A stretch of DNA of 64,000 nucleotides from Elusimicrobiota bacterium (GCA_026388095.1 JAPLKL010000079.1:1-64000), one strand, 5' to 3'. Positions 1-9,339 are shown, counted from the stretch's first letter. Numbers and translations: made by a program. The notes: generated by a model from the letters alone, not told the origin.

Positions 1-636
1 ATGCTGCGCCGGCCGACACGGGTGGGCGGCTCCGGGAGCCTGAAGTGGCGGCCCGACGGCACCCGCCTGACCGTGGAGGAGCTCCTCATCCACATGATCA
101 ACGAGTCGGACAACACGGCCACCGCCATGCTCATCGACGCCCTGGGGCTGGGCTATGTCCAGCGGCAGTTCCCCCGGATGGGATTGCTCTACACCGGCAT
201 CTATCCTGAGGGCATGAGCATCAAGGGCGGCCGGGTGGCGCATGAGAACTACACGACCGCCCGCGAGATGACCATGCTCCTGGAGAAGATCTACCGCGGC
301 GAGGCGGTCGATAAATACTCGAGCTCGGTCATGCTGGACATCCTCAAGAAGCCCAAGGCCGTCCCGTCCCGCCTGGCCAAGGGCCTGCCCGCGGGCTGGG
401 AGATCGCGCACAAGACGGGACTGCTGCGCATGGCCTGCCACGACTCGGCCATCTTCTTCACCCCTCAGGGCGACTACGCGATGACGGTGCTCACGGGACA
501 GAACCGCAGCTACCAGGCGGCCAAGGATTTCATCAGCCGATTGGGCCACGTCACCTTCCGCTACTACATCGGCGCCGAGCGCCTGGCGCGCCGCAACCAC
601 CGCCTGCGCCAGCCCGCTTCAAGGTCCGCGTCATGA
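1..636 (+). CDS. Class A beta-lactamase-type serine hydrolase, 5' end cut by window
   Basis: The protein is the C-terminal part of a penicillin-recognising serine hydrolase of the class A beta-lactamase family. The second active-site motif SDN is seen at residues 36-38 (within NESDNTAT) and the third motif KTG at 138-140 (AHKTGL), followed by the usual strand ending in a TVLTG stretch. The first motif, SxxK with the catalytic serine, should lie about 60 residues before SDN and is missing because the gene begins before base 1; the ATG at base 1 is probably internal. The stop overlaps the next start as ATGA. It may be a true beta-lactamase or a cell-wall-interacting serine hydrolase; the visible part cannot separate these. 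Confidence 0.8.
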   Translation: MLRRPTRVGGSGSLKWRPDGTRLTVEELLIHMINESDNTATAMLIDALGLGYVQRQFPRMGLLYTGIYPEGMSIKGGRVAHENYTTAREMTMLLEKIYRGEAVDKYSSSVMLDILKKPKAVPSRLAKGLPAGWEIAHKTGLLRMACHDSAIFFTPQGDYAMTVLTGQNRSYQAAKDFISRLGHVTFRYYIGAERLARRNHRLRQPASRSAS

Positions 637-1157
637 TGACGGCGCGGTCGTGGGCCTTGCCCCTGCTGCTGGCCGCGGCCCCGGCCGTCTGCCAGGACGA
701 GACTCCGGCTATCCAGCGCTCTTTGGCCGATCTGCATCTGGGCGACACCATAGAGGATGTCCAGCTCATCTACCCGCCGGCCCAGGAATGGCCCGCCCAG
801 GAGGAGCGCCGGGTCCGCGTGACGCGCCTGCGCGTCGAGCGCGAGACGGCCAAGAGCTTCCCGCAGGACGCCCAGGTCCTCTGGCTGGGCTTGCGGCGCG
901 GCCGCCTGGTCGACATCCAGCTCATCTATGACGCGCGCTTCTCCCGCCGCAGGCCCGCCGAGCGCCTGGCCCAGGACCTAGCCCTGGTCTACGGGGAGCC
1001 TCACCGCAGCAACGACAAGTTCTGGTGGACCGACGGCCGCACCGTCCTGCGCGTCTTCGACGCCGAACTGCCGGCCCAGCCGGGCGCGCAGCGGTCCGTG
1101 GCACTGCGCACCAGCGTCCAGATCCTCGAACGGGCGCTCTTCCTCCGCAGCGACTGA
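633..1157 (+). CDS. Small secreted protein of unknown function
   Basis: The 174-residue product begins with a signal-peptide-like stretch (MMTARSWALPLLLAAAPAVCQ), so it is probably exported. The rest is hydrophilic and strongly charged, with a repeated LIYPP / LIYDA pattern after short acidic helices, suggesting two similar alpha/beta units, and a tryptophan-rich strand (KFWWTDGR) near residue 130. I do not recognise the family. The start overlaps the stop of the upstream serine hydrolase by four bases, so the two are translationally coupled; a role in the same envelope process is an inference from position only. Confidence 0.6.
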   Translation: MMTARSWALPLLLAAAPAVCQDETPAIQRSLADLHLGDTIEDVQLIYPPAQEWPAQEERRVRVTRLRVERETAKSFPQDAQVLWLGLRRGRLVDIQLIYDARFSRRRPAERLAQDLALVYGEPHRSNDKFWWTDGRTVLRVFDAELPAQPGAQRSVALRTSVQILERALFLRSD

Positions 1158-1166
1158 GGGCGGCGC

Positions 1167-2828
1167 GTGGACCGATTCCTGATCCATTCCTATTTCTACA
1201 TCCTGCTGTTCGAGTCGTGCTCGTTCCTGGCCATTGTTTTCCTATGTAGAGGCCTCATCGCCGAGATCTTCAAAGTCGTTTCCAGAAGGGCCTGGATACT
1301 CTTATCGGTGATCTTCCTTTCGGGCGCCTTATTGAGAAGCACGGGGCCCCATCTGTACGAGACCTATTTCGATGGCTACGAATACGCGGTCTCGACCCGG
1401 GCGATGGTCCAGGACAGGCAATTCGGCACTTGCTACCTGAGAGTCGCCGGCGTCTGTCTTCAGAGATCGCTGCCCACCCATCCGCCGTCCTCCAATTTCC
1501 TCTATGCGCTGCTGATGATGGTCTTGGGCGATACCCAGGGGGACTTCTTCAATGCCATCGTCATCGTGGGCTCGCTCTCCATCCTGCTGGTCTTCCCGGG
1601 CGCCTTCCTGCTCTTCGGCAAGGAAAGCATCGCGCTGTGGTCCGCTTTCATCCTCGCCGTGCTGCCCATCCACATCAAGCTGTCATCGGCGGGCATGCTC
1701 GAAATAGGAGAGGTCTTCTACGCCATGCTGGCGCTGTTCTCGCTCCTGCTGTGGAAAGAGGAGAGGAGCCGTCGGACCATCCTGCTGGTCGCCTTCTCCA
1801 CGCTCTTGCTGGTCCAGAGCCGGGCTGAGGCGGTCCTTTTCCTGCTCCTGGTGCCGCTCTTCGCCTACTGGCTCACATTCAAAAGGCTCCGGGACCGGAT
1901 CCAGCCGACCCGTCTGGACATCGCTTTCGCTCTGCTGTTCTGTCTCCTGCTGGTCCCGGAAGCCTATTATGTGTGCTGCGTGACCCCCAGGTTCAGCTCT
2001 TTCGGCGTGGCCAGGAGCATCAAGGGCTTCTCCATCGCCCATCTCGTCGACAACATCGGACCCAACGTCTCGTTCTATCTTGACGACCGCTACCATCCCG
2101 TCGTGCTCTCCGCGCTGGCCATGATCGGAGGTGCCTCTCTCTTCTTGACCAGGCCAGGAGCGGGCCGGGGCGCGCTGCTGCTGCTGTCATCGTGGTTCTT
2201 CTCGTTCTCCGGCCTCTTCCTTCTCTTCGGACCCCATTGGGGGGCCTACGAGAACGGCGAATCCCAGCATTACGCGCTCATCTCATATGTGCCGCTCATC
2301 CTGTGCGCCGCTGCGGGCAGCGCTGCCGTCGTCGCCGCGTCGCGCCGGTATAGGATCGCCCTGGCCGCGGGCCTGGGCATCCTGATCCTGGCGGACGTCC
2401 ACGGCGTCTATGGAAGATACGTCAAGGCCTTCAGCCAGACGACGCCGGGGCTGATCGTGGAATACTACTTCGCGAACCATCTCTCCAAGGTCCTTCCCAA
2501 GGACAGCTTCATCGTCACGATCAATCCCAGCGTCGTGTTCGCCGGTACCGATAGCGCAGGCGTCGACCTGTTCCGTTTCCTGAAGGATAGCGAGGCCGTC
2601 TACCGGGAAGCTCCTCGGGAGAGATATCACTACTATTTCTTCTGGAACAGCTGGTGCCAAGTCCTCCTGCAGAACGGCTCCGACGCCTGCAACGATTTCA
2701 GGAGGAGTCATCCCATGGCGCTGCTCCAGGCTCCCGGGCCGGAGGAATTCGTCCGGTCCGTCGAGGCTGGCGAAGACCCGTTCCGGGAGGTGCCGGCTTC
2801 CCCGCCGCAGCCCCTCAGGCCGCGTTGA
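1167..2828 (+). CDS. Polytopic membrane glycosyltransferase, GT39/ArnT-like
   Basis: This 553-residue protein has many hydrophobic segments and the layout of the GT-C fold enzymes that move sugars from polyprenyl phosphate at the membrane. An acidic motif in the first extracytoplasmic loop (YFDGYEYA, near residue 72) corresponds to the catalytic Asp/Glu region of GT39/ArnT-type proteins, and a C-terminal soluble segment follows the last membrane span near residue 425. The start is GTG at 1167, nine bases after the upstream stop. Its 3' end overlaps the opposite-strand trpF gene by 14 bases (tail to tail). The acceptor and sugar cannot be told from sequence. Confidence 0.65.
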   Translation: MDRFLIHSYFYILLFESCSFLAIVFLCRGLIAEIFKVVSRRAWILLSVIFLSGALLRSTGPHLYETYFDGYEYAVSTRAMVQDRQFGTCYLRVAGVCLQRSLPTHPPSSNFLYALLMMVLGDTQGDFFNAIVIVGSLSILLVFPGAFLLFGKESIALWSAFILAVLPIHIKLSSAGMLEIGEVFYAMLALFSLLLWKEERSRRTILLVAFSTLLLVQSRAEAVLFLLLVPLFAYWLTFKRLRDRIQPTRLDIAFALLFCLLLVPEAYYVCCVTPRFSSFGVARSIKGFSIAHLVDNIGPNVSFYLDDRYHPVVLSALAMIGGASLFLTRPGAGRGALLLLSSWFFSFSGLFLLFGPHWGAYENGESQHYALISYVPLILCAAAGSAAVVAASRRYRIALAAGLGILILADVHGVYGRYVKAFSQTTPGLIVEYYFANHLSKVLPKDSFIVTINPSVVFAGTDSAGVDLFRFLKDSEAVYREAPRERYHYYFFWNSWCQVLLQNGSDACNDFRRSHPMALLQAPGPEEFVRSVEAGEDPFREVPASPPQPLRPR

Positions 2829-3411
2829 AGAAGGCCCGCAGCAGACGGGGGTCCTTGACGCCGGGCTCGCGCTCCGCACCGGAGCAGACCTCCACCGCAT
2901 AGGGCTTGGCCGCGGCCGCGGCCTCGGCGACGTTGCCCGGGGTGAGTCCGCCGGCCAGGATGACCGAGAAGCCGCGGGCGCGAGCCGCGAACTGCCAGCA
3001 TTCCCGCAGGGACTCAGGCCCGGCTCCCTCCCCTCCCGCCGGCGCGAGGCGCAGATGCTCGACCACGTAGCTCTTGAGGTCCGCGAGCTCCATGCCCCGG
3101 CTGTGGCGGACGGCCTTGAAGACCGGCACCGGATAGCCTGCGCATCCCTCGGGGGTCTCGCCGCCGCGCAGCTCCACCGCGTCGAGACCGCAGTCCCGGA
3201 TGGTCAGGATGATGTCCCGGCGGGGGCACCCATGGAAGACCCCCACCTTGAGGACGCCGGGGGCGGCCGCCGCGCAGAGCCGGCGGGCATGGCGCAACTG
3301 CACGTGCCGGCGGCCGGGGCCGAAGACGACGCCTATGGCCCAGGCGCCCAGGCCGCAAGCCAGGCGCACGTCCTGGACGCGGGTGAGGCCGCAGACCTTG
3401 ACGCGCATCAC
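2815..3411 (-). CDS. trpF: Phosphoribosylanthranilate isomerase
   Basis: TrpF isomerises N-(5-phosphoribosyl)anthranilate to CdRP, the third step of tryptophan synthesis. The 198-residue protein has the expected (beta/alpha)8 landmarks: KVCGLTR at the N terminus with the catalytic Cys, a later Asp strand (GLDAVELRG), the phosphate-binding LAGGLTPGNV, and the closing SGAEREPGVKD motif. Length is normal. The start overlaps the trpD stop by four bases, making it the last gene of a minus-strand operon (fumC, kinase, trpD, trpF). No other trp gene is in the window. Confidence 0.93.
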   Translation of the reverse strand: MMRVKVCGLTRVQDVRLACGLGAWAIGVVFGPGRRHVQLRHARRLCAAAAPGVLKVGVFHGCPRRDIILTIRDCGLDAVELRGGETPEGCAGYPVPVFKAVRHSRGMELADLKSYVVEHLRLAPAGGEGAGPESLRECWQFAARARGFSVILAGGLTPGNVAEAAAAAKPYAVEVCSGAEREPGVKDPRLLRAFFNAA

Positions 3412-4421
3412 GGGGCGCTCAGCTTCCGGACGGCCTCCAGGGCTTGCAGCGCCCGGCAGCTGTCCACCGATTCCGCCGCCCGGGCCAGCCCCTCTTTGAA
3501 GTCCGCGGCCCGGCCCGCCACCATGAGGGCCGCGGCGGCGTTGAGAAGGGCCACGTCGAAGGCCGGGCCGCGCTCTCCCCTGAGTATGCCCAGCAGGATG
3601 CGCGCGTTGGCGGCCGCGTCGCCGCCGGCGAGGTCGGCGTTGCAGGCGGGCTTGAATCCCAAGGTCGCGGCGTCCACCTCGTATTCCTCGATGCGGCCGC
3701 CGCGCAGGCGCGCGACCACCGCGGGAGCGGCCAAAGACAGCTCGTCGAGGCCGTCGCGGGAGCTCACCACCATGGCGGATTGGCTGCCCAAGGCCTGGAG
3801 CGCCCGGGCGAGCATGGGCACCAAGGTCGCGGAATAGACGCCCAGGAGCTGCTGGGTGGCTCCGGCCGGGTTGGCCAGGGGTTCCAGGAGGTCGAAGACC
3901 GTGTGCACCGCCAGCTCCCGGCGCAGGAGCCGGACCGAGTCGAGCGCCGGGTGGAACAGGCTGGAGAGGAAGAAGCCCACGCCGGCTTCCTCGACGCAGC
4001 GCGCGGCCAGCGGCGCCGGCATATCCGCGCGCACGCCCAGAGCCTCCAGGACGTCGGCCGAACCGCAGCGCTTCCCGGCGGAACGGCTGACCTGCTTGGC
4101 CACGGCCGCGCCCGCGCCGGCCGCTATGAACGCCACGGTGGTGGAGATGTTGAAGGCTCCGGCGGCCCCGGTGCCGCAGGTCTCCAGGAGCGGCTCTCGC
4201 GAGACCGGAGCCTTCAGGCCCAGTTCGCGCACGGCCTGGCTGAAGCCTACGATCTCGTCGCAGGTCGGGCCGCGCAGCGCCAAGGCGCCGATGAAGGCGC
4301 CGGTCTGTGACGGCGTGGCGCCGCCGCCGAGCACGGCGCCCATGGCGCGGCGGGCGCGCTGCAGCGGCAAGGTCCCGCCGCCGAGCACGGCCTCCAGGGC
4401 GTCCGAGAGGGCGCCGCTCAT
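3408..4421 (-). CDS. trpD: Anthranilate phosphoribosyltransferase
   Basis: TrpD joins anthranilate to PRPP in tryptophan synthesis. The 337-residue protein carries the PRPP/Mg region as ETCGTGAAGAFNIST, the following VSRSAGKRCGSADVLEALG motif and the C-terminal NPAGATQQLLGVYS motif. The canonical GTGGDG loop reads GTGAAG here, so the aspartate usually found there is absent, a point worth noting when assigning activity; the other landmarks are intact. It overlaps the kinase gene upstream and trpF downstream by four bases each, so all three should be made from one transcript. Confidence 0.9.
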   Translation of the reverse strand: MSGALSDALEAVLGGGTLPLQRARRAMGAVLGGGATPSQTGAFIGALALRGPTCDEIVGFSQAVRELGLKAPVSREPLLETCGTGAAGAFNISTTVAFIAAGAGAAVAKQVSRSAGKRCGSADVLEALGVRADMPAPLAARCVEEAGVGFFLSSLFHPALDSVRLLRRELAVHTVFDLLEPLANPAGATQQLLGVYSATLVPMLARALQALGSQSAMVVSSRDGLDELSLAAPAVVARLRGGRIEEYEVDAATLGFKPACNADLAGGDAAANARILLGILRGERGPAFDVALLNAAAALMVAGRAADFKEGLARAAESVDSCRALQALEAVRKLSAP

Positions 4422-5086
4422 GCCTTGGGCAAGGTCACGGTCAGGGCCGCTCCGCCGCCGGGGCTGTTCTTGGCCTCGACGCGGCCGCCGTGCGCGGCCG
4501 CGATCTTCTCCGCCATGGCCAGGCCCAGGCCCAGGCCGCGCGGCTTGGTGGTGAAGAAGGGATGCAGCACCTTGGCCAGATCCTCGGGCTTGATCCCGGG
4601 GCCGGTGTCGCGGACCTCTACGAAGGCGTCGCCGCCGCGCGCCCCCCAGGAGACGGTCACGGTCCCGGCCGGGCCCGCGGCCTCAAGAGCGTTGTCCAGG
4701 ATGCGGCGCACGGCCTCGGCCAGCGCCGCGGCGTCGGCCTGGACCGTCGCCTCGGACTTGGGCTTCTCGCGCTTGACCTTGACCCCGTCCGGGACGACGC
4801 AGTCCTTGAGCGCGGCCTCCACGACCGCGGTCAGGCCGGTCGGCGCGAGCTTGACCTCCAGGGCGCGGGAGAAGCGCAGGATATCCGAGATGAGGCGGTC
4901 GGCCCGGGCGATCTCCGAGGCGATGATGCCCAGGTGCTTCTCCACCTTGGGGTCCTTCTGCCCCACGGCGCCCAGCTTGGTCTTGACGAAGTAGGCGGAG
5001 TTGTTGATGACGGCCAGGGGGTTGCGCAGTTCGTGCCCCACGACCGAGGCGATGCGGCGGATGAGCTCGTATTGTGACTGTTCCAT
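4418..5086 (-). CDS. Soluble histidine kinase without a sensor domain
   Basis: The 222-residue protein consists only of a kinase core. A HisKA dimerisation helix with the phospho-acceptor motif GHELRNPL begins near residue 18, followed by a HATPase domain with an N box (RILDNALEAA), a G1 box (DTGPGIKPED) and a G2 box (GLGLGLAMAEKI). There is no membrane segment, PAS or GAF domain, so it must sense through a partner or act in the cytoplasm. It starts three bases after fumC and overlaps trpD, an unusual metabolic setting. No response regulator is adjacent; two free receiver proteins lie about 11-15 kb away on the other strand. Confidence 0.88.
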   Translation of the reverse strand: MEQSQYELIRRIASVVGHELRNPLAVINNSAYFVKTKLGAVGQKDPKVEKHLGIIASEIARADRLISDILRFSRALEVKLAPTGLTAVVEAALKDCVVPDGVKVKREKPKSEATVQADAAALAEAVRRILDNALEAAGPAGTVTVSWGARGGDAFVEVRDTGPGIKPEDLAKVLHPFFTTKPRGLGLGLAMAEKIAAAHGGRVEAKNSPGGGAALTVTLPKA

Positions 5087-5089
5087 AGG

Positions 5090-6472
5090 TCAGGGTGTCG
5101 GTCCGATCATCTCCTCGGGCCTGACCCAGGCGTCGAACTGCTCGGCGGTCAGGAGTTTGAGCTTCAGGGCGGCTTCCTTCAGAGTGAGACGCTCGGCATG
5201 GGCCAGCCGCGCGATCCGGGCCGCGGCGTCGTAGCCGATGCGGGGGCTCAGCGCCGTGACCAGCATGAGGCTGGCGGCGGTGAGCTCCGCGATGCGCTCG
5301 CGGTCGGGCTCCAGCCCCCGGCAGCAATGCTCGTCGAAGCCGCGCAGGGCCGCGGCCAGCAGGCGCGCCGACTCCAGGAAGTCGCGGATGATGAGGGGCT
5401 TGGCCGTGTTGAGCTCGAGGCTACCGGAGGCGCCGGCGGCGGTGACCGCGGCGTCATGGCCCAGCACCTGCCAGCAGACCATGAGCAGAGCTTCGCACTG
5501 GGTCGGGTTGACCTTGCCGGGCATGATGGAGGAGCCGGGCTCGTTGGCGGGCAGGCGCAGCTCCGCCAAGCCCGCGCGCGGCCCGGAGGCCAGCCAGCGC
5601 ACGTCGTTGGCGATCTTGATGAGCGAGACGGCGGCGGACTTGAGCGCCGCGTGCGCGAAGACCAGAGCGTCGGCGCCGGCGAGGGCTTCGAACTTGTTGG
5701 GGGCGCTGACGAAGGGCCGGCCGGTGAGCTGGGCCACGCGGAAAGCGGCGAGGTCCGCGAAGCCGGGCCGGGTGTTGAGGCCGGTGCCCACGGCGGTGCC
5801 GCCGAGCGCCAGCTCATGAAGGCCGGGAAGGGCCAGCTCCACGCGCTGGATGCCGTTGTCGAGCATCGCGCACCAGCCGGAGATCTCCTGGCCGAGGGTG
5901 AGGGGCACGGCGTCCATGAGGTGGGTGCGGCCGATCTTGACCACGCCGCGGAACTGCTCGGCCTTGCCGCGCAGGGTCTCCAGCAGGCCGCGCAGGGCGG
6001 GCAGCAGGCCGTCCTGGAGCGCCGCGACGGCGGCCACGTGCATGGCCGTGGGGAACACGTCGTTGGTGCTCTGGGACATGTTGACGTGGTCGTTGGGGTG
6101 CACGGCCGCGCCCGCCAACTCTCCGGCCCGTCGGGCCACGACTTCGTTGAGGTTCATGTTGGACTGGGTGCCGGAGCCGGACTGCCAGACGGAGAGGGGG
6201 AAATGACCGTCGAACTTCCCCGCGATGACCTCGTCGCAGGCCTCCACGATGAGCTTGGCCAGGCCCGCGGGGAGCAGGCCCAGCTCCGCGTTGGCCTGGG
6301 CCGCGGCCTTCTTGACCAGGGCCATGGAGCGGACCATCTCGCCGGGCATGAGGTCCGCGCCGGCCCCGGCCTGGAAATGCGCCAGGGCGCGCTGGGTCTG
6401 GGCGCCCCAGTAGCGGTCCGCCGGGACCGCGATCTCGCCGAAGCTGTCTTTCTCGACGCGGGTCTTGCTCAT
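5090..6472 (-). CDS. fumC: Class II fumarate hydratase
   Basis: FumC interconverts fumarate and malate in the TCA cycle; class II enzymes are iron-free homotetramers. The 460-residue protein shows the family motifs in order: [13 protein letters not shown] near residue 97, the [10 protein letters not shown] region, [16 protein letters not shown] near 180, and the superfamily signature [15 protein letters not shown] near 315. It begins with [12 protein letters not shown], typical of the N terminus. It leads the compact group kinase-trpD-trpF and lies 23 bases downstream of the patatin gene. Aspartase and argininosuccinate lyase share the fold, but these motifs favour fumarase. Confidence 0.94.
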   Translation of the reverse strand: MSKTRVEKDSFGEIAVPADRYWGAQTQRALAHFQAGAGADLMPGEMVRSMALVKKAAAQANAELGLLPAGLAKLIVEACDEVIAGKFDGHFPLSVWQSGSGTQSNMNLNEVVARRAGELAGAAVHPNDHVNMSQSTNDVFPTAMHVAAVAALQDGLLPALRGLLETLRGKAEQFRGVVKIGRTHLMDAVPLTLGQEISGWCAMLDNGIQRVELALPGLHELALGGTAVGTGLNTRPGFADLAAFRVAQLTGRPFVSAPNKFEALAGADALVFAHAALKSAAVSLIKIANDVRWLASGPRAGLAELRLPANEPGSSIMPGKVNPTQCEALLMVCWQVLGHDAAVTAAGASGSLELNTAKPLIIRDFLESARLLAAALRGFDEHCCRGLEPDRERIAELTAASLMLVTALSPRIGYDAAARIARLAHAERLTLKEAALKLKLLTAEQFDAWVRPEEMIGPTP

Positions 6473-6495
6473 GCGCGGAGTCCCATCATATCAAT

Positions 6496-8550
6496 TCAGG
6501 GCTGCAAAGGGCTCGAGGGCCGGCGGGGGACCTTGCCCAGCTGGGTGAAGAAGGGCAGCAGGGCCTTGATCTGGGGGACGTACTGCTCGGCGACGCGCTC
6601 CCCGGCGCGGATGATCTCCCGGCTGCGGTGGGTCTCGGTCCAGAGGAAGGCGCTGAGGTCGGGCTGGATGGCCACGTGCGCGAACTCCATGCGCGTGCGC
6701 GCGATCTCGTACTCCATGGTGTGCAGGGTCTGGTTGAAGACCTGCAGCATGTTGGGGGCCTGCAGGGCCGCGGGCAAGGTGAGCTCGCGCAGGCGCGCGA
6801 AATCCAGCTCCAGAGACGCCTCCAGCAAGCCTTGCTGGCGGCGGCGCGGGTTGCGCGCGGCGGCGGGCAAGGTGAGGTTGACGGCCACCAGGAGGTCGGC
6901 GCCCAGCTCGGCGGCGACCCGCACGGGCACGGGGTCCACCAGGCCGCCGTCGACGAGGTAGCGGCCGCCCAGGTGCATGGGCGCGTAGATGATGGGCAGG
7001 CCGCAGGAGGCCCGGACGGCCTCGGCCACCCGGCCCTCGCGCAGGACCACCGCCTCGCCGGTCTCGATGTCCGTGGCCACGCAGGCGAAGGGGAGCTCCA
7101 ACTCGGCGAACTCCTTCTCGCCGAAGAAGGTGCGCAGGAAGCGCAGCAAAGTCTGCCCGGCGAAGAATCCGGAGCGCGGCAGAGTGATATCCCAGAAGAG
7201 GTTCTCGTAGAGCCAGGCCTTGTCCATGCGCAGGGCGGCGTGCACCATCTGCTCGGGCTCCAGGCCCGCGGCGAGCCAGCCTCCGATGAGGGCCCCGGCC
7301 GAGGTCCCAGCCACGACGTCGATGGGGATATGCTCGCGGGCGAAGACCTTGAGCATGCCGATATAGGAGTGGCCCAGAGCCGCGCCCGCTCCCAGGGCCA
7401 GTCCCAGGCGCACCCCGCCCAGGCGGCGGGCCAGGCGCTCCACGGCGCGCAGCGTGCGGGGACGGCCGTCCATGGCCTCGTAGGGGGAGCCGGTGCGCTC
7501 CAGGCGCGCGCCCAGGTCATCGGGCCAGGGCAGGACGACGCGCTCGATGCCGGGGCCGAAGCCTTCGTCGGCGCCCGGCGGGTCGCCCAGCCAGAGTCCG
7601 AGGACCTTGGCGGTCTCGGGCACGGCCGCGCGCATGGCCGCCTGGGCGCCGGCGAGCAGGCCGGGCGCGCCGCGACCGCCGGCCCAGAGCACGCGGTCGG
7701 CCTCGGCGAGGATGGAGCGCTCCACGTCGCTGGAGGGCTCGTCGCAGCAGACCAGCACGATGTCGCGGCCTTCGCGCAGGAAGTTCAGGAAGTGGTAGAG
7801 CCCGCCGTAGAGCCGGCCGGCCAGGACCGAGGCGGGGAAGCTCAGGACCTCCAGGCCCGAGGGATGCGTCTGGATGAGGCCCTCGACCCAGGCGTGCTCA
7901 TGCACGTGCCCGGGGTCGGCCGCGAGCCTCTCCGCGGGCCGGGGCTTGAGGCCCAAGGTCTGGGCCACGCCTCCGGCGTCGGAAGAGAGGTCGGCGAGGA
8001 AGACCCGCCGCCGGGTCTGGGACACGAGCTGGAGGCCCAGGTGCACGGCCAGGAGCCTGCGGTCGGGGCCGGGCAAAGAGGCGCTCAGGGCGATGAGCTG
8101 GGCCGGCGCGCCGGGGGCGGGGTTATGGGCGCGCACCAGGCGCCGGGCGAGCAGGCGGGAGAGGTGCAGGAGGATGGAGGGGTTCTTGCGCAGGAGGCTC
8201 TCGAAGTCCTTGCGCAGGAGCTTGAGGAACTCGGTGGTGGTGTCGAGCTTGGCGGCGTGGAGGTGGGGCTCGCCGGTGAGCAGGCCGCCTTCGCCGAGGG
8301 TCTCGCCGCGGCCGAGGAAGGCGTCGACGACCTCGCGTCCGCCGACCGTGCGCACGGTGCGGACTTGGCCGGAGGTGATGATGTAGAAGGCGTCGGAAGT
8401 GGAGCCTTCGGAGTAGAGGGTGGCGCCTTTGGGCAAAGAGAGGGCCTGCATGCGGCGCGCCACGCGGGCGACGTCCGCGCTGGAGAGGCCGGCGAAGAGG
8501 GGGATGGCCTTGAGGAAGGGCTCCCAGGCGGCGAGCTCTTCGGGGGTCAT
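6496..8550 (-). CDS. Cyclic-nucleotide-binding patatin-like phospholipase (NTE type)
   Basis: The 684-residue protein has three parts. Residues about 15-135 form a cNMP-binding beta-roll. Residues about 150-300 resemble a MinD/ParA-like P-loop fold, but the Walker A position reads SLPGPDRRLL, without the Gly-Lys-Thr. Residues about 380-600 form a patatin domain with the nucleophile elbow GTSAG (415-419) and the dyad aspartate in DGG (534-536). The oxyanion segment reads LGAGAALGH, without the arginine of the usual GGxxRG. This is a serine lipase/esterase acting on phospholipids, probably membrane-associated and ligand-gated. It lies between the Nudix gene and fumC on one strand. Confidence 0.85.
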   Translation of the reverse strand: MTPEELAAWEPFLKAIPLFAGLSSADVARVARRMQALSLPKGATLYSEGSTSDAFYIITSGQVRTVRTVGGREVVDAFLGRGETLGEGGLLTGEPHLHAAKLDTTTEFLKLLRKDFESLLRKNPSILLHLSRLLARRLVRAHNPAPGAPAQLIALSASLPGPDRRLLAVHLGLQLVSQTRRRVFLADLSSDAGGVAQTLGLKPRPAERLAADPGHVHEHAWVEGLIQTHPSGLEVLSFPASVLAGRLYGGLYHFLNFLREGRDIVLVCCDEPSSDVERSILAEADRVLWAGGRGAPGLLAGAQAAMRAAVPETAKVLGLWLGDPPGADEGFGPGIERVVLPWPDDLGARLERTGSPYEAMDGRPRTLRAVERLARRLGGVRLGLALGAGAALGHSYIGMLKVFAREHIPIDVVAGTSAGALIGGWLAAGLEPEQMVHAALRMDKAWLYENLFWDITLPRSGFFAGQTLLRFLRTFFGEKEFAELELPFACVATDIETGEAVVLREGRVAEAVRASCGLPIIYAPMHLGGRYLVDGGLVDPVPVRVAAELGADLLVAVNLTLPAAARNPRRRQQGLLEASLELDFARLRELTLPAALQAPNMLQVFNQTLHTMEYEIARTRMEFAHVAIQPDLSAFLWTETHRSREIIRAGERVAEQYVPQIKALLPFFTQLGKVPRRPSSPLQP

Positions 8551-8565
8551 GGCATCCTTTGCAGT

Positions 8566-9135
8566 CTAGAAGAAGCGGCGCGCGGCGATGAGGGCGATGA
8601 CGGTCTTGGAGTCCTTGATGCGGCCGTCCCAGACGAGCTTGAGGGCTTCTTTGTAGGGGATGGCGACGGCCTCGATGAACTCGTCGTGGTCGGGGGAGCC
8701 TTTGCCGGGCTTGAGGCCGTCGGCGATGTAGAGGCGCAGGAGCTCATCGGAAAAAGCGCAGGTGGGCCAGTAGTCGATGAGGTGGCGGATGCGCTTGGCC
8801 GTGTAGCCGGTCTCCTCGCGCAGCTCGCGTTTGATGCAGGTGAGCTGGCTCTCGCCGGGATCGAGCTTGCCGGCGGGCATCTCCAAGGTGACCAGGCCGA
8901 CGGGATAGCGGTACTGGCGGACGAGGACGACGGTGTCTTTGTCCAAAAATGGCAGGACGCCGACCGCGCCGTGGTGGTGGAGGTACTCGCGGGTGGCGGT
9001 CTTGCCGTCGGGCAGGCGCACCGTGTCGACGTGGAAGGCGACGGCGCGGCCTTTGTACACGGGGTTGAGGCTGATGCGTTTTTCCACGAGGCCGGGGTCG
9101 GGGAAGAAGTAGTCGGGCTTTTTGGAGGGGGGCAT
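8566..9135 (-). CDS. Nudix hydrolase, ADP-ribose pyrophosphatase-like
   Basis: This 189-residue protein has a complete Nudix box, beginning GKLDPGES and ending RELREETGY, around residues 95-117, preceded by LVRQYRYPVG and EMPAG, as in ADP-ribose pyrophosphatases. Those enzymes hydrolyse ADP-ribose to AMP and ribose-5-phosphate in NAD housekeeping. ATG at 9135 (MPPSKKPDYF) is chosen over an upstream in-frame ATG because an extended -10 box (TGGTATAAT) sits only nine bases before it, which would leave almost no 5' leader. The patatin gene follows 15 bases downstream. Confidence 0.87.
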   Translation of the reverse strand: MPPSKKPDYFFPDPGLVEKRISLNPVYKGRAVAFHVDTVRLPDGKTATREYLHHHGAVGVLPFLDKDTVVLVRQYRYPVGLVTLEMPAGKLDPGESQLTCIKRELREETGYTAKRIRHLIDYWPTCAFSDELLRLYIADGLKPGKGSPDHDEFIEAVAIPYKEALKLVWDGRIKDSKTVIALIAARRFF

Positions 9136-9144
9136 GAGATGGGG

Positions 9145-9153
9145 ATTATACCA
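9145..9153 (-). promoter_or_regulatory. Extended -10 promoter of the Nudix gene
   Basis: On the minus strand the sequence reads TGGTATAAT, a perfect -10 hexamer with the TGn extension. It ends nine bases before the ATG at 9135, so the message would be leaderless or nearly so. No convincing -35 box is seen at 16-18 bases, which is usual for extended -10 promoters. Confidence 0.55.
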
Positions 9154-9339
9154 AGATACGTTGTGGCTGGCGCTGGTTTTCTGCTTGAGTCGCGGGCAGG
9201 GGTGGGAGGGGCGGGCCCACATGCGGGGCGGCATTTTTTTGCGTGTGGATTTCGTTGATAAGTATTGGGGGATGAAGTGGAATTCGGGATGCTGCAATGC
9301 GTGACGGTAGGGATAGGCCGTTTCGGCAGAATCAGAGTT

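Noticed and set aside
9225-9245. Run of seven T after G+C-rich sequence as an intrinsic terminator
   Set aside because: No stable stem ends next to the T run, and no plus-strand gene ends upstream of it.
6628-9258. Long plus-strand frame opposite the patatin and Nudix genes (876 codons)
   Set aside because: Same antisense effect; it spans two real genes and encodes only Gly/Ala/Glu/Val-biased sequence.
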